Source: Bondarzewia mesenterica
Taxonomy: Eukaryota; Basidiomycota; Agaricomycetes; Russulales; Bondarzewiaceae
Assembly (NCBI GenBank): GCA_004802705.1
Contig: SGPL01000041.1
Span: forward strand, 39,365-103,364
Direction of reading: 5' to 3'
DNA length: 64,000 nucleotides
The notes beneath the pieces are model-generated. The model did no database searches, was not told where the DNA came from, and worked only from the letters and a program-made list of their open reading frames with translations. The translations under genes and the position numbers were made by a program. This document shows, in pieces, positions 1 to 12,725 of this stretch. Every line of letters begins with the position of its first letter. Within the stretch, counting starts at the first letter, position 1.

Positions 1-519
1 CCACGGGCAAAGGAAAAGGAAAGAGGAAGGAGAAGAAAGAATTACTGGCTAGTTTGTATCTGTGTCTGCGACGCGCGCAGGTGATGTTTGTGCCCGCACC
101 GTTCTCTGGAACCGGAGCGCGTAGTGCGTCATTGTTGCTTCTCACATCCTTTAATCCCTCGCTGCAGTTATCAGCAACTTCCTCCTCGCGTACTTGCACT
201 TTGTCGACATCGAGGCCTTCTCTTATATTCTCACACTGGCATTAAATTTCTTAAAAACAGCCAATGCAAACGTTCGCCTGGGTTCAATCACCCTTTTCAG
301 AGTTCTTCTGGGAAAAAGGCGCTCGAGAGCAAGGAGATTGCCGTTACGGAGCTTCTGAATTACGATTCCCGTAATAGGGAATCGTTCTTTTACCGTAGAG
401 CCGCCCAAATATCTGGATTTCTATTCACTTACTTGTCGAACAGGTTCTTGAACTTCGGGACTTAGGACTGCAAACTCTGCCACGATAAAAACCCTCGTCT
501 TCAAACTGCAAAACAGCGA

Positions 520-1060
520 CGCTCGTGTCGGTCATCCTTATCGCGCGTGATAAGACGGAGACGAACTCGGGCGCAGCGGGCAAGAAACTGAATTTGAAGG
601 AACTTAGACTCGCATCGCAGGACTTGCTTTCTGGGTTTTTCTCGCTGGACAAAAACTCTCGTATGTTCTCATTGATTCCTCGAGTACTGAAATTAGGGTG
701 GCAAACTTTGTTAATCCCCCCCCTGCTCTGGACGCTCAAACTTTCTCCAAGGTTGTCACCGTCGTCGATGCACCCCTCGTTACTTCTACGGTCCCGCTTG
801 CTATGCGCGCTTCCTCCTCAAACTCAGCACTCTTCCTTTCTGGAAAGGACATTCTCGCATACCTCCGCACGCTCAATACCTCTGATACCAAAATAATTGA
901 GATCGACTTTGCCGCGCTCAAGGCAGGAACCGCGGCAGGTGCTGTTCCTCAGGCCAAGACGGAGAGGAAAGAGAAGGAGGCGGATTATACTGCGTGGTAC
1001 ACCAACGTGTGTCTGACGTCGATTCATAGTCGTGACTACATGTTCAAGGCAGATTGCGAG
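520..1060 (+). pseudogene. Prolyl-tRNA synthetase N-terminal fragment (decayed)
   Basis: The reading matches, from memory, the start of fungal cytosolic prolyl-tRNA synthetase. There is a YbaK-like editing domain (KTETNSGAAGKKLNLKELRL, then VVTVVDAPLV and FLSGKDI), and then the beginning of the catalytic part (KEKEADYTAWYTNV). A GT-AG intron (about 661-698) lies between DKNS and VANFVNPP and preserves the join, so this copy arose from DNA and not from an mRNA. After YTNV the frame leaves the family and stops at about 1063. The class II synthetase core (motifs 1-3) and the anticodon-binding domain are missing. The family runs to about 700 residues and only about 170 remain. An essential enzyme cut this short cannot work, so a functional copy must exist elsewhere. 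The identity is fairly sure; the exact 5' limit is not. Confidence 0.7.
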
Positions 1061-1675
1061 TAGGTTCTGATAAAGGCAGACATACAGGGTCTTGTTGCGC
1101 TGGAGGGCAGGTGAATTCAGGGCCTCGGAACAAAAGGTATGTCTTGATCTCATCTTGTTTCACCACCATGTTGATCTTTCTTTTTCAAAGATCAGATCCA
1201 ATCACAATGTCTTGCTGGAATGCGGGATATGGAAGTGCAGGTACCGGTTCGGGATGAAGAAGCCGAGGTCGAGGACAGTCCGTTCGGTCTACGTGGGGAT
1301 GCGGATTTGGGGTATGGACATCGGAGATGGGCATCATCCTTGAGGGATCAGGGAATGAGTGATGGAGATAGTGGTGGGGACGTGTGGGTGGAAGCGGAAG
1401 CGGATATGTTGGAGATGGTTTGGGTAGCGCAGCATATCGGGGAGGTCGAGGGCGTCGTCGGCTGAGGTCCTCAAAGAATTAGTGACTCCAAGCCTGATTC
1501 TCTTCATCCCAATTTCATCTACTCTCCCACGTCTTTTCTGACAGAGACTCGGGATACATGTCCACTGACAATACTGATTCGACAGAGCACACCACACATC
1601 ATGCAGTCACCAATACAGATTGTGACGCCCCCCCGTCCTTAGGTCACGCGACAAAGCAATGACGATGCACGAGCA
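1061..1675. other. No recognisable gene
   Basis: This stretch lies between two pseudogene fragments. Short open frames rich in acidic residues and glycine (about 1220-1465) show no family signature that I recognise. It may be decayed coding sequence. Confidence 0.4.
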
Positions 1676-2372
1676 TTGGTGATCGTCTCTCTGCACCCGC
1701 AAGTCCAAGACCTCTTTTCCCAGGTAATACAATTCGACAATAAACTCATTAAATCATACGATCACGTTTCTGACCTCGAACATGACCTCCATGTCTCTCA
1801 GAATCTCCGCACATCCTCCCTCAAGATCTCGCAATGCGAGCTCGAACACACCCAGCATCTCTCTGCGCTCAATACTGGCTTGTTGGTTGAGAAGGCACAG
1901 GTGACGGCGGAGCTCATGCGGCTCATGGAAAAGGCGACGGATGAGGCTGTGCAGAGGGGTTTAACGGAGGGTGTGCGAGCGGAGACTGAGAAGGATTTGG
2001 ATGACCTCAGCACGAGGCTGTTCAACTAGGCCAATACCATGGTCGCAGAGGCACGGTTCGAGCACAAGGCGGAGGATGTGGAGCGCGCGCTCAAAGAGGC
2101 TGGGGGCCAAGTCTCCCGGGGTCATCATCCTCGAGCACGAGCTCACGAACGACACCGTTCAGGCTTACAAGGACACCTACCCGCCCATGCAATCTAACAA
2201 CTGGCAGACCGAGTCCATCGCGCGCATCGATGGCAGCAACAAGCCGTATCAAAATGCAGACGGGCCAGGTCGTTGGGCTCTTGTGGCAGCAGATTCAGGG
2301 TTTGCAGGATGAGAAGGAGGAGTCGGAGTGGAGGTTGGATGAGCTGGCCATTATTACCGGGAAGCAAACCTG
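1676..2372 (+). pseudogene. Sec2-type Rab GEF coiled-coil fragment (decayed)
   Basis: The translation reads like the Sec2p/Rabin8 GDP-GTP exchange coiled coil of fungi, which activates Sec4/Rab8 on secretory vesicles. Typical pieces are SYDHVSDLEHDLHVSQNLR, NTGLLVEKAQVTAELMRLME and EKDLDDLSTRLF. The family sequence then goes on with the glutamine that starts QANTMVAEAR. Here that codon is TAG at 2027-2029, and ANTMVAEARFEHKAE follows in the same frame. Further on the frame shifts: QIQGLQDEKEESEWRLDELA is readable near 2290-2350. The membrane or effector-binding C-terminus is missing. Upstream the frame has no convincing start. One nonsense codon plus later frame loss makes this a pseudogene copy of an essential gene. 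Confidence 0.72.
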
Positions 2373-2484
2373 AAGTCGACCCTCTTTCACTTTCACTCTT
2401 CTCCCTTCCTCTCCATGCACCTCGCTCACGTCGTTTGACCGTGGCGGAGCTTTGCGTTGACCCTGCACGTCTCTAATATTGCCT

Positions 2485-2605
2485 TTTCGAAACAACGGGC
2501 CCTGGCGCTCCTCTAGCACGTCACTAACCCGCCGTTTCGACAGGATGGACACGACGGGCCCTCGCGCTCACGTAGCAGGTCCCTAACCCACCGTTTCGAC
2601 CGTGA
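2485..2605. repeat. Minisatellite, two adjacent copies
   Basis: Two roughly 52 bp units follow each other. Each carries a GGGCCC-[TC]-[CG]GCGCTC core, then a CACTAACCC or CCCTAACCC piece, and ends in CCGTTTCGAC. More diverged units of the same type recur at 4290-4890, with the Rpn1 fragment and unique sequence in between. Confidence 0.75.
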
Positions 2606-2694
2606 CGATAATCAGCTATGCAGTAGTTACCAAAACGGGTGGACCACAGACAACGACATTGCGAAAGAAGCTCCCATCCGATCCCCTTGACTGT

Positions 2695-2996
2695 TTCTAC
2701 AACATGAATCTGAGTACTCACTTCAGAGATTTCGGAAAGCAGGTAGGCATGGCAGATGCCAAGAGCTTAGGGGACATTTACAACAATACAAGTAGGTTCC
2801 AGTTGTGCCTTTCAACATACAAATTGATTTCAACAAATCTCCTAGGAGCGTCGGCGACGACGAATGTGGGCTCGGCACGGGCGAATGTTGCTGGTACCTT
2901 TGTGAATGCCTTAATGCTGGGTTTGGTAAAGATAAGTCGATGGTTGAGGCAAAGGAAGGCAGCAGTTGGATTTACAAGAACAAAGATCTTGGTGCG
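2695..2996 (+). pseudogene. 26S proteasome subunit Rpn1 fragment (decayed)
   Basis: Three blocks in three successive reading frames match the central Rpn1/PSMD2 region. They are NLSTHFRDFGKQVGMADAKS with LGDIYNN (about 2704-2790), SARANVAGTFVNA (about 2870-2912) and AGFGKDKSMVEAKEGSSWIY with KNKD (about 2915-2990). Rpn1 is the scaffold of the proteasome base and binds ubiquitin receptors. The first two blocks are separated by an intron-like piece with GT and AG borders (about 2793-2845), so introns are kept. Only about 100 of some 900-1,000 residues are present and at least one frameshift lies inside. It directly follows the minisatellite, as if inserted or eroded there. Confidence 0.72.
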
Positions 2997-4240
2997 TGTT
3001 ACCATTGTCCTCGTTATCGAAACACGTTCTTCCGAGGGGACAGGCATCATGTCTACCGCCGCTAATCTCAGACTTACTAATTAACACCGGCGTATTGCAG
3101 CTCTTGCTTGCGCGAGCAATGGGTGGGTTGGAGCAACCTACGGCGCAAATTTCCCAGTGTATGCTCGAGGTGTAGGCAGCATAAGCTTCATGTAGAAAAA
3201 ATCTGCCCGCTAACACGTGTCCCATGCCGTCTTTCGGAATTAGAGGGACTGCTGTAGCCGTCATCTGTCAGGCAGTCGTGTCTGATAATCGTCTGGTTCG
3301 GAACGCAAGCCTAACGGGGAATGTGTCCATGTGACTAGATCTGTTCATGTGACTAGATCCGTTCAAGGGCTTGGTCCCTCGTCCAGATTTGTTGCTCATA
3401 CAAACCAAGTTTATGCTTAGGCTTAGCGCAATCTGGCCTTCGTTCAAGGCCTTCCCTCGCATCCGCTCAGGTCAACTCGTCGCAACTTCTTTGTTTCTTG
3501 TATGTCTTCCTAGTATGATATACAAGTTCGAAGGCCAACTCACGGCGGTTTCCTCTCATTCTCAATCTTCTATATAATATAGCTACCATTGCTGTGGATC
3601 CACATTTCGAAGTTGTGTTACCTTTTTGTGGTGGAGGTGGTGATAATGACATTCTTCTCCCCTTGAATATTTTCACTTTCCTTGACTGCTCAGAATTTTC
3701 ATCTGCTTTATAGCCGAATTTCGGGCTCACCTCGTGTAAGTCTGGATCCTGTATAAACCTTCCTACCAGCTGCTAATATTTTCTTTGGGTGAATGTTAGT
3801 CGGGTGGGCAGTTGGACAGCGCACGGGCTTGGTCCCTAGTTCAGTCAGGGAACCCATGTCAGCGGGACGCCCACGGCAGTTGCCTTCTTCTCCACAATGG
3901 CATCGGCAATTGCATCCAAGGCCACGCTCTCTTTGAACATCGCCGTGCATCATCCACCATTTCCCCCCTCAGCTCCGCTCTACCCCCGCTGACCAGATTG
4001 ATATCAGGACTTCATTCGGTACGCCAAATCTCCAAGCTGAGTCTCTTGGGAGACGCGACATCGGATTGAGTTACATCGATAAATACACGTATTCGTCAGA
4101 CCGGGAGTATATCAAAGTACGCTCTTTTCCTTCAAATGCTTCAGTTATAGATCCTTTGACTTGATTTTTTCCGGCTGGTGCTCTGCTCGCGACAGGCCTC
4201 TTGAATACAGGCATGAGGCGGAACACCGGCACTGCTCCGA
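2997..4240. other. Non-coding stretch with a short tandem repeat
   Basis: No supported gene was seen. A 19-20 base unit (CATGTGACTAGATCYGTTCA) occurs twice head to tail at about 3328-3366. The remaining short ORFs look random. Confidence 0.5.
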
Positions 4241-4289
4241 GAGTATGCCGAAACAATCCAGTTCAGCTCAAGACGAGCGCAATTGTTGG

Positions 4290-4890
4290 CCTGGGCTTTG
4301 CGTATTCAAGTTCTCGAGACAACGGGGACTCGCGCTCATACAGTATGCCCCTCAGCCCCGTTGTTTTGGCACGATGGCTTGCTGAGAATGTCGCCGCCCT
4401 GCCGTTTTCGCAGGGCAGGGCTTTGCGCTCGTCCACTCCGTCCTGTACGTTACGGGGCTTCATACGCTCCTATCTCGTTCCCAAACCCTTCACATCGAAA
4501 CAATGGAGCTTTGCGCTCATGCCGGTCCCCGTCGTTTCGACATGAAGGGACTTTGCGCTCACCTACTCATTTCCGTCCCTGTTAGTTCGGCATGACGGGC
4601 TTTGTCCTCGCACAACATGCCCCCCATCACCGTCATTTCAGCACAACGGGATTCTATCATCGCACGACAGGTCCCAGCCCCGCTGTTTGATACGACGGGG
4701 CCTCATTCTCGTACAGTACCTCCCTGCACGGCCGTTTTATGATGCCGCAGTGGTGTGCTCACTGTCCACGCCCTTTCCATGCCATTTTCTATACGGCAGG
4801 ACTTTGTACACACTAGCAGGTCCCTAGCCTCATTATTTTGAGGGGGCAGGGCCTTGCGCTTACCCGTTCTATTTCCATCCCCATTATTTC
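4290..4890. repeat. Diverged minisatellite array
   Basis: About ten degenerate units of roughly 50-65 bp are visible. Each shows CCCCGTYGTTTYG or a variant, then RCACGACGGG or similar, then CTTTGCGCTC or a variant, often with GCAGGTCCC. Units start near 4310, 4390, 4480, 4530, 4580, 4630, 4680, 4730, 4790 and 4840. The unit is the one seen twice at 2485-2605. Spacing varies and copies are 60-80% alike by eye. Confidence 0.7.
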
Positions 4891-5287
4891 CAGACCGTGG
4901 CCTACTTAGATTTGCAGCACTTAGCTTGTAGTGCTCGCTCTATTTTGTATCGACTAAGTTTGGGGGACCTTGATTCAATAGATACCCATTTTTTTTCGCA
5001 ACAGAGATTTTTGAAATTTAAAATTATAAAGCTAGGGATTCCTAATAACTACACTCATTAGACGGGAGATTAGCATCTGCAACAGCCCTCTCTTAACGAG
5101 TTATAAAATTGTAGTAAATTAAGTAGTTGACTAAAGTCAAACTAGAGTCTCCAATTTAGGAGGGGGGTCCAAAAAAAAGGCCCGCAACTCTGGCTTAAGT
5201 AATGATTTCTCTAATGGGAAATCCAGTGCGACCGTTCCATTCAGTCTCCCTTTAAGAAAAGCCAACGACTCTACCCTTGAGTTAAAT
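4891..5287. other. AT-rich leader before the large accessory gene
   Basis: Base composition changes sharply to A/T-rich at about 4950, with poly-T and poly-A runs. No ORF is supported. It probably holds the promoter and 5' end of the gene that starts at 5288. No terminal repeat was found by eye. Confidence 0.4.
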
Positions 5288-8200
5288 ATGGAGATACCTA
5301 CGGAGCGGAATTCTGGTGAGATATGCTACTATTCTTTATTAGAACATTTTGTTTTATACTTTTTCTTTAACAGCTCATAAATACTCTGGGGATAGTATCC
5401 CACCCGGTCCTACTCCTATAGCAGAGCAGATCAAGCCGCAGGTGCCGGAGCTCCTCCCTTTTTCTCCTACGAATATGGATAGCATTTTGGAGGTAGGTGA
5501 AGGCTCATAATAAGTGAATAACCCTAAATCCATATATACAGGAGAAAGAACTACATTTGATGCGTTTACACGCATCCTTGCCGCAGGAGGTAAAAGGAGG
5601 TCCATCTAGTTCGCAGGCTCTAATTCAACCTCAAGATAAAGAGAGTATGTCTAAACCACCCCAGAAGAAGCCACGGTTATACCATCCCTCCTTTGTGGAA
5701 CGCTCAGAATTGGTCCCAACTTCATCATTGGAAGGGCCCGCACGTCACAGACGTTCGCATAGGGCATATGTACTTATTCCATCCAAAAAGCCCTTCAAGA
5801 AAGCTCATGATAATTCATTTTCCCTCGCTTCTGGTCTTTTACCTCCTGGCTCTTCCCCAAATGCGCAATCTGGACCGTTTACTCCCTCTCATTCTCTTGG
5901 ATTATCTCATCCTTCCAACGTTCAAGCTTTGATGTTACGCTCAAGGCCTGAAAAAGAGCGAATGGATCCTAAGCCTTTAGATGACGAGGATATAGATCAA
6001 AATGACTTCTCTGGACGTCCTCATTCCTGGTCGCTCTCTTCGCCTAATAGTCTTCCAAGAATATCGCCTATTCTAGATCAGGATAACAATCACTACGATG
6101 ACGTTGATGTCCTTTCAACTCTCCCTCATCCAATTTCTCCTTTACCTTCTTCTAGCTCGTCTCATCAGTTAGACATTCAAACTCAAAAGCTACGCATAAG
6201 GCCTAATAGACTGGAGCTAATGGACTTTAAATCTTTGGGGGACGAATCTACTCATGACGATGCGGACGATGCTGATGAGGACGAACGAAATCCATCATTC
6301 TCTAAAAAGTCATCCACCAATGATTTCGATTATTCTTTAGAGGATACACTCGACTCTTATCAGGATTTACATTTCCCTCAGACGCGCAAAGAACTTCGAG
6401 CTCTCCTTCCAGATTTACAGGCCTCATCACAAGCATCACAAGTCGATACCGGGCCTTTGGACAAATTTATAAACGACCATCAGTGCGGCAGCCATAACAC
6501 TATTTGTACCATCCTATCGTTCTTCAGCATGCAGTATCAACCGGTGCTGGGCGCTATAGTCTGCCTTGTCTGTATGGGTGGATGCATAATCCCTTTGGCT
6601 CATTGGTCAAGGCACGTTCTTAAACGGCACAACTTCTCCTGTCCTAAAGCCAAGCGCCATGCTTTGCGAGAAATGGTGCAACATATCGGGCAGAGCTATG
6701 GAATTGATCTAGATCAAACTGCTAGTGATCTTCATCTTCCAGCTCAACTGAACGAGCCTATATCTTGTCGAGATAATCTTACGTCTAATAGGAGCCAATC
6801 GATCCTCTTTCGCTATCATTGTCCATTCGTGGATGCTCAAGGCCAACGTTGCTCCTTTTGGGCAGCTATCAACACTTCCAAGGGATGCGACGAAGCAGAG
6901 CTCAAGAAACACCTTAAAAAGTTGCATCCTAAATTGAAGGCGACCACCTATCAAGGTCAATGGACTCAGGGGCTTGCCGTCATCCGCGATACTAAAAGCA
7001 TACACAAACATATCTTCATTCTTCCGGACGATTTCAAACTACAGGATGCCTCCTCTAAGCGAGCTACTGGAGTTAAATCTAGAGACGCTGCTCCTACCGC
7101 GACTTGGATGACAGAGATACGTTTTGATACTATCTTGGACAATTTAGGCCCAAAAGCATCTATTCAACGGCTACAATGGCTAGTAACTCTGCCATCCCTA
7201 TATCTTGCCACGTCCAGTAACAATAAAGTCGTTCGATGGATGGAAAGGGGTCTCTTATTACTTCATAAAGAGACTCACTTATATTTGAAAGGCGCGTCCC
7301 AGTTTAGGACCAATCAAAATCAATTAGTTTCTACGGAACTCTATCAGTACGTCTCTTTAGTTTCATTATTAAATTGAATTATAAAGGCTAATGATTGATA
7401 GAGCTGCATTGTCCAATATGACAAACCTAAAGAACAGCACTTTGTATGGCTACCGAGAAGCTCTGTCTCGAACAACCTCCATGATGCTTCGCTTATTATA
7501 TCTTCATGAAATTAAATCTCGCGAAGGGCTAGGAAATCTGGAACTTATCGGCAGCGAGGAGCAAGCATCTACGGCGGCTTCCTTATATGCACTTTTTCAG
7601 GATTATCATGGCCATCCACCAATTCTAGAGCTACGACCCCTTATGCATCAATTTTACCAAGCTCTCTTGCAGACGAAAGACTTGGAGGAGTCATTTATAG
7701 CATGTCCCACGGACATGATGCTTTTTCTATGCTCATTGAGCAAAGGTACTAGCCGATTTGTTTCAGCCAGACGGTTGCGCGATTTGTGCTATCGTTTGGG
7801 TTATTGCTTTCGTGCTATTACGATCCATACAATCCGATTAACACTGGAGGGCCACAATTCCTACGTGGAATACAAACCGTCACTGGATACGCTGGCTACT
7901 AGCTGCCTTTCGGAGGAGAATGACTCGGATGATGACTATGAAGAGGGAAGTGATGACAGTGGAAATAGCGATATTGAAGAAGGGAATAGGAGCGAGGCTG
8001 AAGAGAAAAGTCCAGTAGCGGCAAAGGTCAAAAGGGTTAGCTCAGGCAAGCATTACAATTTTATTCAATAGTTCTTTGCTAACGAGTAAGGCAGCCTTTG
8101 AACTTGGATTTATGCGAATTGCAAAGCCTACATTGGATGATTCAAGTTCTGTCGAAGCATCAACTCGTAAAGCTCTTAGGTAAGTTTATTTAAACTTTCA

Positions 8201-10069
8201 CTTATCTTGTGCTTATTTTCTATAGCCTTATTCAAGATCATGTTATATGGCTTGTGGATAACACTAATCGTGGATTTACCACTCCATTCAGTCGGATGAA
8301 TAGAGTTTTATCCTTCCTACATCGAGGAGTATCTCTGGAGGATAAACCTGCTCACATCACAGTTCGGCAAGATGGCGATATATTAGAGGTCTCAAACGGG
8401 GGACTGCCTCCTATTCATGTGGATCTTCAGTTATGGCGTCGGACCGCAAAGCTTTCTATCATAGGTTTCAAGGATGCGGTGAACAGACTCCTTCCTGCTG
8501 GAAGTTCTGCGGATGACTTTCCGATAGACAGGATTGTGGACACTCATGCTTTGCATGCCGCATCCAAACAAACACAAAATGCTATCTGGATGGACCCAAT
8601 ACGGGATACAATTCTGGCAAATCTCCTCGCTATTGGAGAGGACAAGCACAAGCTCATCTTTGGGGGAAATATCGATCGGCGTGCCGTCGATAAATGGTTG
8701 GCTTTAGATCAAGAAGTGCTCAGTGCTGGAGCCGCGGCCTCAGCTTTAAATTGGGGCATCTGTCCTTCGGCTTGTCGATTCAAAATGTTTTGCTTTGACG
8801 GAGGCCTCAAACACCCTAAAGATGTCTCAGTTGCGGCTAATGGTCTCCTTTTACTTCGAACACATTCTATGGTTCGAGACAATGAGGAGATGATCGTGCC
8901 ATCTTTAGTGGCATTTCCCCCCGATATGTCTCGTCATCTGGCTTTTTATTTATTTATTCTCCGACCCATTATCTGCGTTTTGTTGGAACAAATAGGCAAA
9001 GAGGTGCCGTTATACAGTTCCAGGATATGGGCTCATACCACTCGTCATCCAAGGGCCGCTCACCAGTGGCTGTGGACTGGCCCAGAAGTGACTAAAGCCT
9101 TACAATATCATACCATGGAACCGCTAGGCATTGCTCTAACTCCTTCAACCATTCAAGGTATCGCACATGGGCTTTTAAAACATCACTTCCCTCCCCTATT
9201 CGCCAAAAACTATTTATCTTTGGTGGACATCCAAGCTCAGCACATTCGGCTAACTTCTCTGGCTAATTATGGACGACTTTTAAATATTCCAGCCTTCGAG
9301 CATATGAATGCCGATTCACTCCTGTGTTTTTTGGCTATCTGTCAAATCTGGCAAGCCGCGCTTGCTGTTGGGCCTCTGAACGAGGTCTGGCGTCATCTAA
9401 TCCACGATTCAGATATTTTTCCCACTACCAACTATCGCAGCCTGGGGTTTCAAGTCGCACGGAATGCCATAGGCTTATATTACGGTGTGCATGGTGGCGT
9501 TCGTAATGTTCAAACCCTAGTCCATACTCTCTTGACCGATCTTCCCTTTCTTGCGGGTTCAATGGTGAGTGTTCTATTTTTCTTAGAGATTTCAGGAAGC
9601 GATCACTAACATGAGAGAAGCTTCAATCAGACCGCACCTTTGGGGATAAAGTGTTGAGCGAAGTCCTTCGAGCTATCCTCTTTGGAAGTGATCAGGCTGG
9701 CATTTCCTTGACACCTCCAATAGGTGGAATTTTAATCGATGATGCCGCGGAAGCTGTAACTCTGGTAAAAACCTTTTATCGCATGAAGTGCAATGCTCAT
9801 CTCATTTTTCTTAGATTGTCAGAGCGTTGAATGAATGGTCATCAAAGAAACATGTTGATCTTTCCATTCTAGACAGCAAATCTCTTTTACACTATGAAGA
9901 GGTCAAAATTAAGGCCAAAGCTAGGTTGACGGCCATCAGAGATGGGGATCAGAGGGCTTGGATATCTTTTAGCGCTCACATCTTCTCAACTTCACCTATT
10001 CCCGTCACATACACCGCCACCGCAAAGATGCGGTCCCTTACATTTAACCCTCCGCTTCCTCATTCTTGA
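5288..10069 (+). CDS. Large accessory zinc-finger protein, mobile-element-like
   Basis: Exons joined by eye give about 1,450 residues: ATG at 5288, then introns near 5316-5371, 5493-5541, 7349-7390, 8182-8224, 9565-9620 and 9765-9814, ending at 10069. The first 300 residues are low complexity, basic then acidic. A first Cys/His unit follows (CLVCMGGC, then HWSRHVLKRH), then a second (CPFVDAQGQRC, then HLKKLH). These resemble the C2H2 or OrsD-like (DUF3505) fingers of large basidiomycete ORFs linked to RecQ-like helicase elements. That resemblance is from memory and uncertain. An acidic linker precedes the C-terminal alpha-helical half. The frame is broken once, by TAG at 8069-8071. One base too many in the A-run at 8030-8033 would explain it, because the other frame is open across the site and continues the protein. 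No helicase motifs are present. The function is unknown. Confidence 0.6.
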
Positions 10070-10892
10070 TTATTCTAACTCGCATTGGTCAATACAAAAT
10101 TGAAGCAATGAAAGCGCTTGACTGCCTATGAGAAAGCATCCGTTTACGGTTGACGAGACGACCGAGGTTCAAATTTCCCGCGCGTTGTCAAATGCCCTAA
10201 CCCTAGCTCACATATCATCCCATATCTGTAAGTTACGGGCCGCATCTCGTCTTGCCCCTCTCCTCTGTCCAATGGATCTAGGCTGCCCTCGAGTACATCC
10301 TTGACCACCAGAGGCCCGACTTCGTGTATGTTTCTCTTTCGGGTCATCGGCTCCTCTTACACCACCGCGGCGCATCTTTGCCTCTTTCTTACATCCATCG
10401 CACGTCCCCTCTGCCTCCGTCCAAGTGTCACCATCTATTCAATCCCCCCTTGCAAGCTCTTCGTTGAGATATCGCACTTTCTCTTTCTGTGTGCCAACAG
10501 ACCGGCATCATGTCCATCCGCCACGACTATCCTGACATCTTCCGCATTTCACGACTCCCTGGCCAGTGCCACGTTTCCCAGTCAGCCCTACCTCCCTTAA
10601 TGGTATCCATCTTGCACTAATATTATTGCTATCCCCTGATTTATGCCTCGCTCTCCCCCATCCTCACAACTCATCTTAAGTGATGCACCAGCATGACACG
10701 CGCGCGGCTGATCACCGCGCAACATCACGAGTACTCCACCTCCTCCCTCCCGCGCTCATCGCATCGTCCTTATTTTCAGCCTTCCTGATCCGTTGACGAC
10801 ACTTCCTCAAAGCTTTACTTCTTCAGAAAATGAAGAAGAGGATAGCCGACGGAAATGTTTTAATGGGCAGCTGGTTTGAGTTCGGATTCGGC
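10070..10892. other. No recognisable gene
   Basis: Pyrimidine-rich sequence with no convincing ORF. One short frame near 10280-10325 reads ALEYILDHQRPDF-like, but I could not assign or extend it. Confidence 0.35.
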
Positions 10893-12725
10893 GATCTGGG
10901 GAGCCTGTTTGGAATGAAACTGAGGAGAGTAAGGAGGAGAGTTTCTGGTGGCCAGGAGGGGTGAGTTGTTCCTTATCCTCATGCGCAAGGTGTCTGATAT
11001 CCCGTCAAGATACTGAGGGGCTCTCTTCAACGAGGCCCTCTCCATGTTCTTGCTATTTGGCCGGATATCGCCTGGAGCCAAGACAGACGTCTCACTTCCG
11101 ATGCCAACCGAGTCTTACATCCTTTCAATGAAGACTAACAATGAATCATTGCGGTACACTTCGAGACCTGCAACAGCGACATACGGTGCAGTTACCTTCT
11201 TGCTGAATTGTCTTTCATCTACTTATCTGATCTAGACTTTTGGAAACCGCCTCCTCCCGACCCTATGCTTGACGTGCCTGGTGAACTTGTCTTGTCGCTC
11301 GAGAAGAAAGGAAGGACCGAGTATTGGCCAGCCAAAATTGAGGAATACATCCCTCCTCCCAAACGAACAGCCAAATCGCGATACAGACTACTGTTTCTGG
11401 GCGACGCGATGCTCTCCGTCGAAAGAAGCATGTTCTACATGACGGGAGAGGATGCGTTTTATTCCTGTAAAGTAGGTAGGTCCTAGTCTAGATCTATGAT
11501 ATCCGCTCACAAAAAAAAAAATTCCACAGCTTGAAAAGTTTGACAGTGGCGACTCAAAAATAGCGGATAATGTTGACGCTGATATTGACGAGTCCGAACT
11601 GACTAGAGGGCCTAGCCCAATACCGGAAATACCACCACCTACGAATTTCGGGAAGCTCTCCATCCGCCAACAGTTCAGCTATGTTAAACCTGTCGTTAAG
11701 GCGGTCCTGAACGACCGTTACCCACCCGCAAAAGACCGCCATGACGCTTTCATGAAGGGCGGTATCATACGTAGGGCCTTGCGCAAAGAGGCACCTGGTA
11801 AAGGGGAGTTAAATGCCAGAGAAGTCACCGAGCTTGGCCTTGTGCTCAATTGGTGGTCCTGCGCGATGAGAGATATGCCAAGAAGCTGTCATCAACATGG
11901 CAGGCGTCCATATCTGTCTCTGACCCACCCGATGACCAAGCCCAAGTGGAATCTTCTGGCCGCGTGCAACCGACAGCTGACGTAGGTTTGGAACTGAGAG
12001 ACTATTCACTGATTTGAACTAATTCTCACTGTATTTGTAGTCAACCAATGCGGCGGTTATCCCTACCCATCATCAGGATGCGCGTGCTCAATCTGTGCTT
12101 TCTGATCTCACAGAAGTAGGAGACTAATAATGGAGCCTGAAGACAGCACTGACGTTCTAGCCATTATAGGTTGTAACACCCCCTCCATCGGAGGTAACAA
12201 CATGTGGTGAGATGCTGCATTCAGAAAGGGTGAGTAGTGCCATGTCTCTACGTATCCATAGCCAAAACAAGATTCACTTCGAGTGCCGCAGACAGGTCAC
12301 CATGAACAGGAACGGCGCCGAGGCTGCGAAGCTTACGAAGCACTCACACAACTCGAAAGAATTGAGGTGAGTCCGCAGCTTGTTCCCTTTCCGGAAAAAA
12401 TGTTACTCACAATTTTGTCTATGTAGTATTGCCAATTGGTCCTTCTCCACGAATCGATTCTGCAATTGCTTCTGTGGCGCTCGGAGGAGCGCACATCTTT
12501 GAAAAAACTCGATGATAACGAGGAGAAACACTTGCACGAAATCGCATTCAAGATGTCAGAGCAGATGGACTGGGTGGTGGAGATTGAACGGTTGCGTGAG
12601 GCAGGACAGAAGCGCAGGCAACAGAAGGTGGGCCCTCCCCCCATGTCCATGAGCGGAACTAGGTCAAGGCCCAAGATGTCCTCTAGTGTACGCAATCAAT
12701 CTGTTCTTTTTTCAAAAGGATGATA
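10893..12725 (+). pseudogene. PWWP/Tudor-like domain protein, one frameshift
   Basis: A first block at 10893-10968 (SGEPVWNETEESKEE, then FWWPGG) has the look of a PWWP-type start, but a TGA lies upstream in its frame and the join to the next exon is unclear. From 11239 the frame gives PGELVLSLEKKGRTEYWPAK, then YRLLFLGDAMLSVERSMFY, a PWWP/Tudor-like fold common in basidiomycete chromatin-type proteins. Introns near 11471-11530, 11983-12040, 12117-12170, 12230-12290 and 12366-12426 join cleanly. The last exon (12427 onward) carries YCQLVLLHESILQLLLWRSE and a helical tail. The frame breaks once near 11855. One more G in the GG run there would restore WWVLRDERYAKK, as expected for the family. 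It is either a decaying gene or a base error. The exact start is unresolved. Confidence 0.5.
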
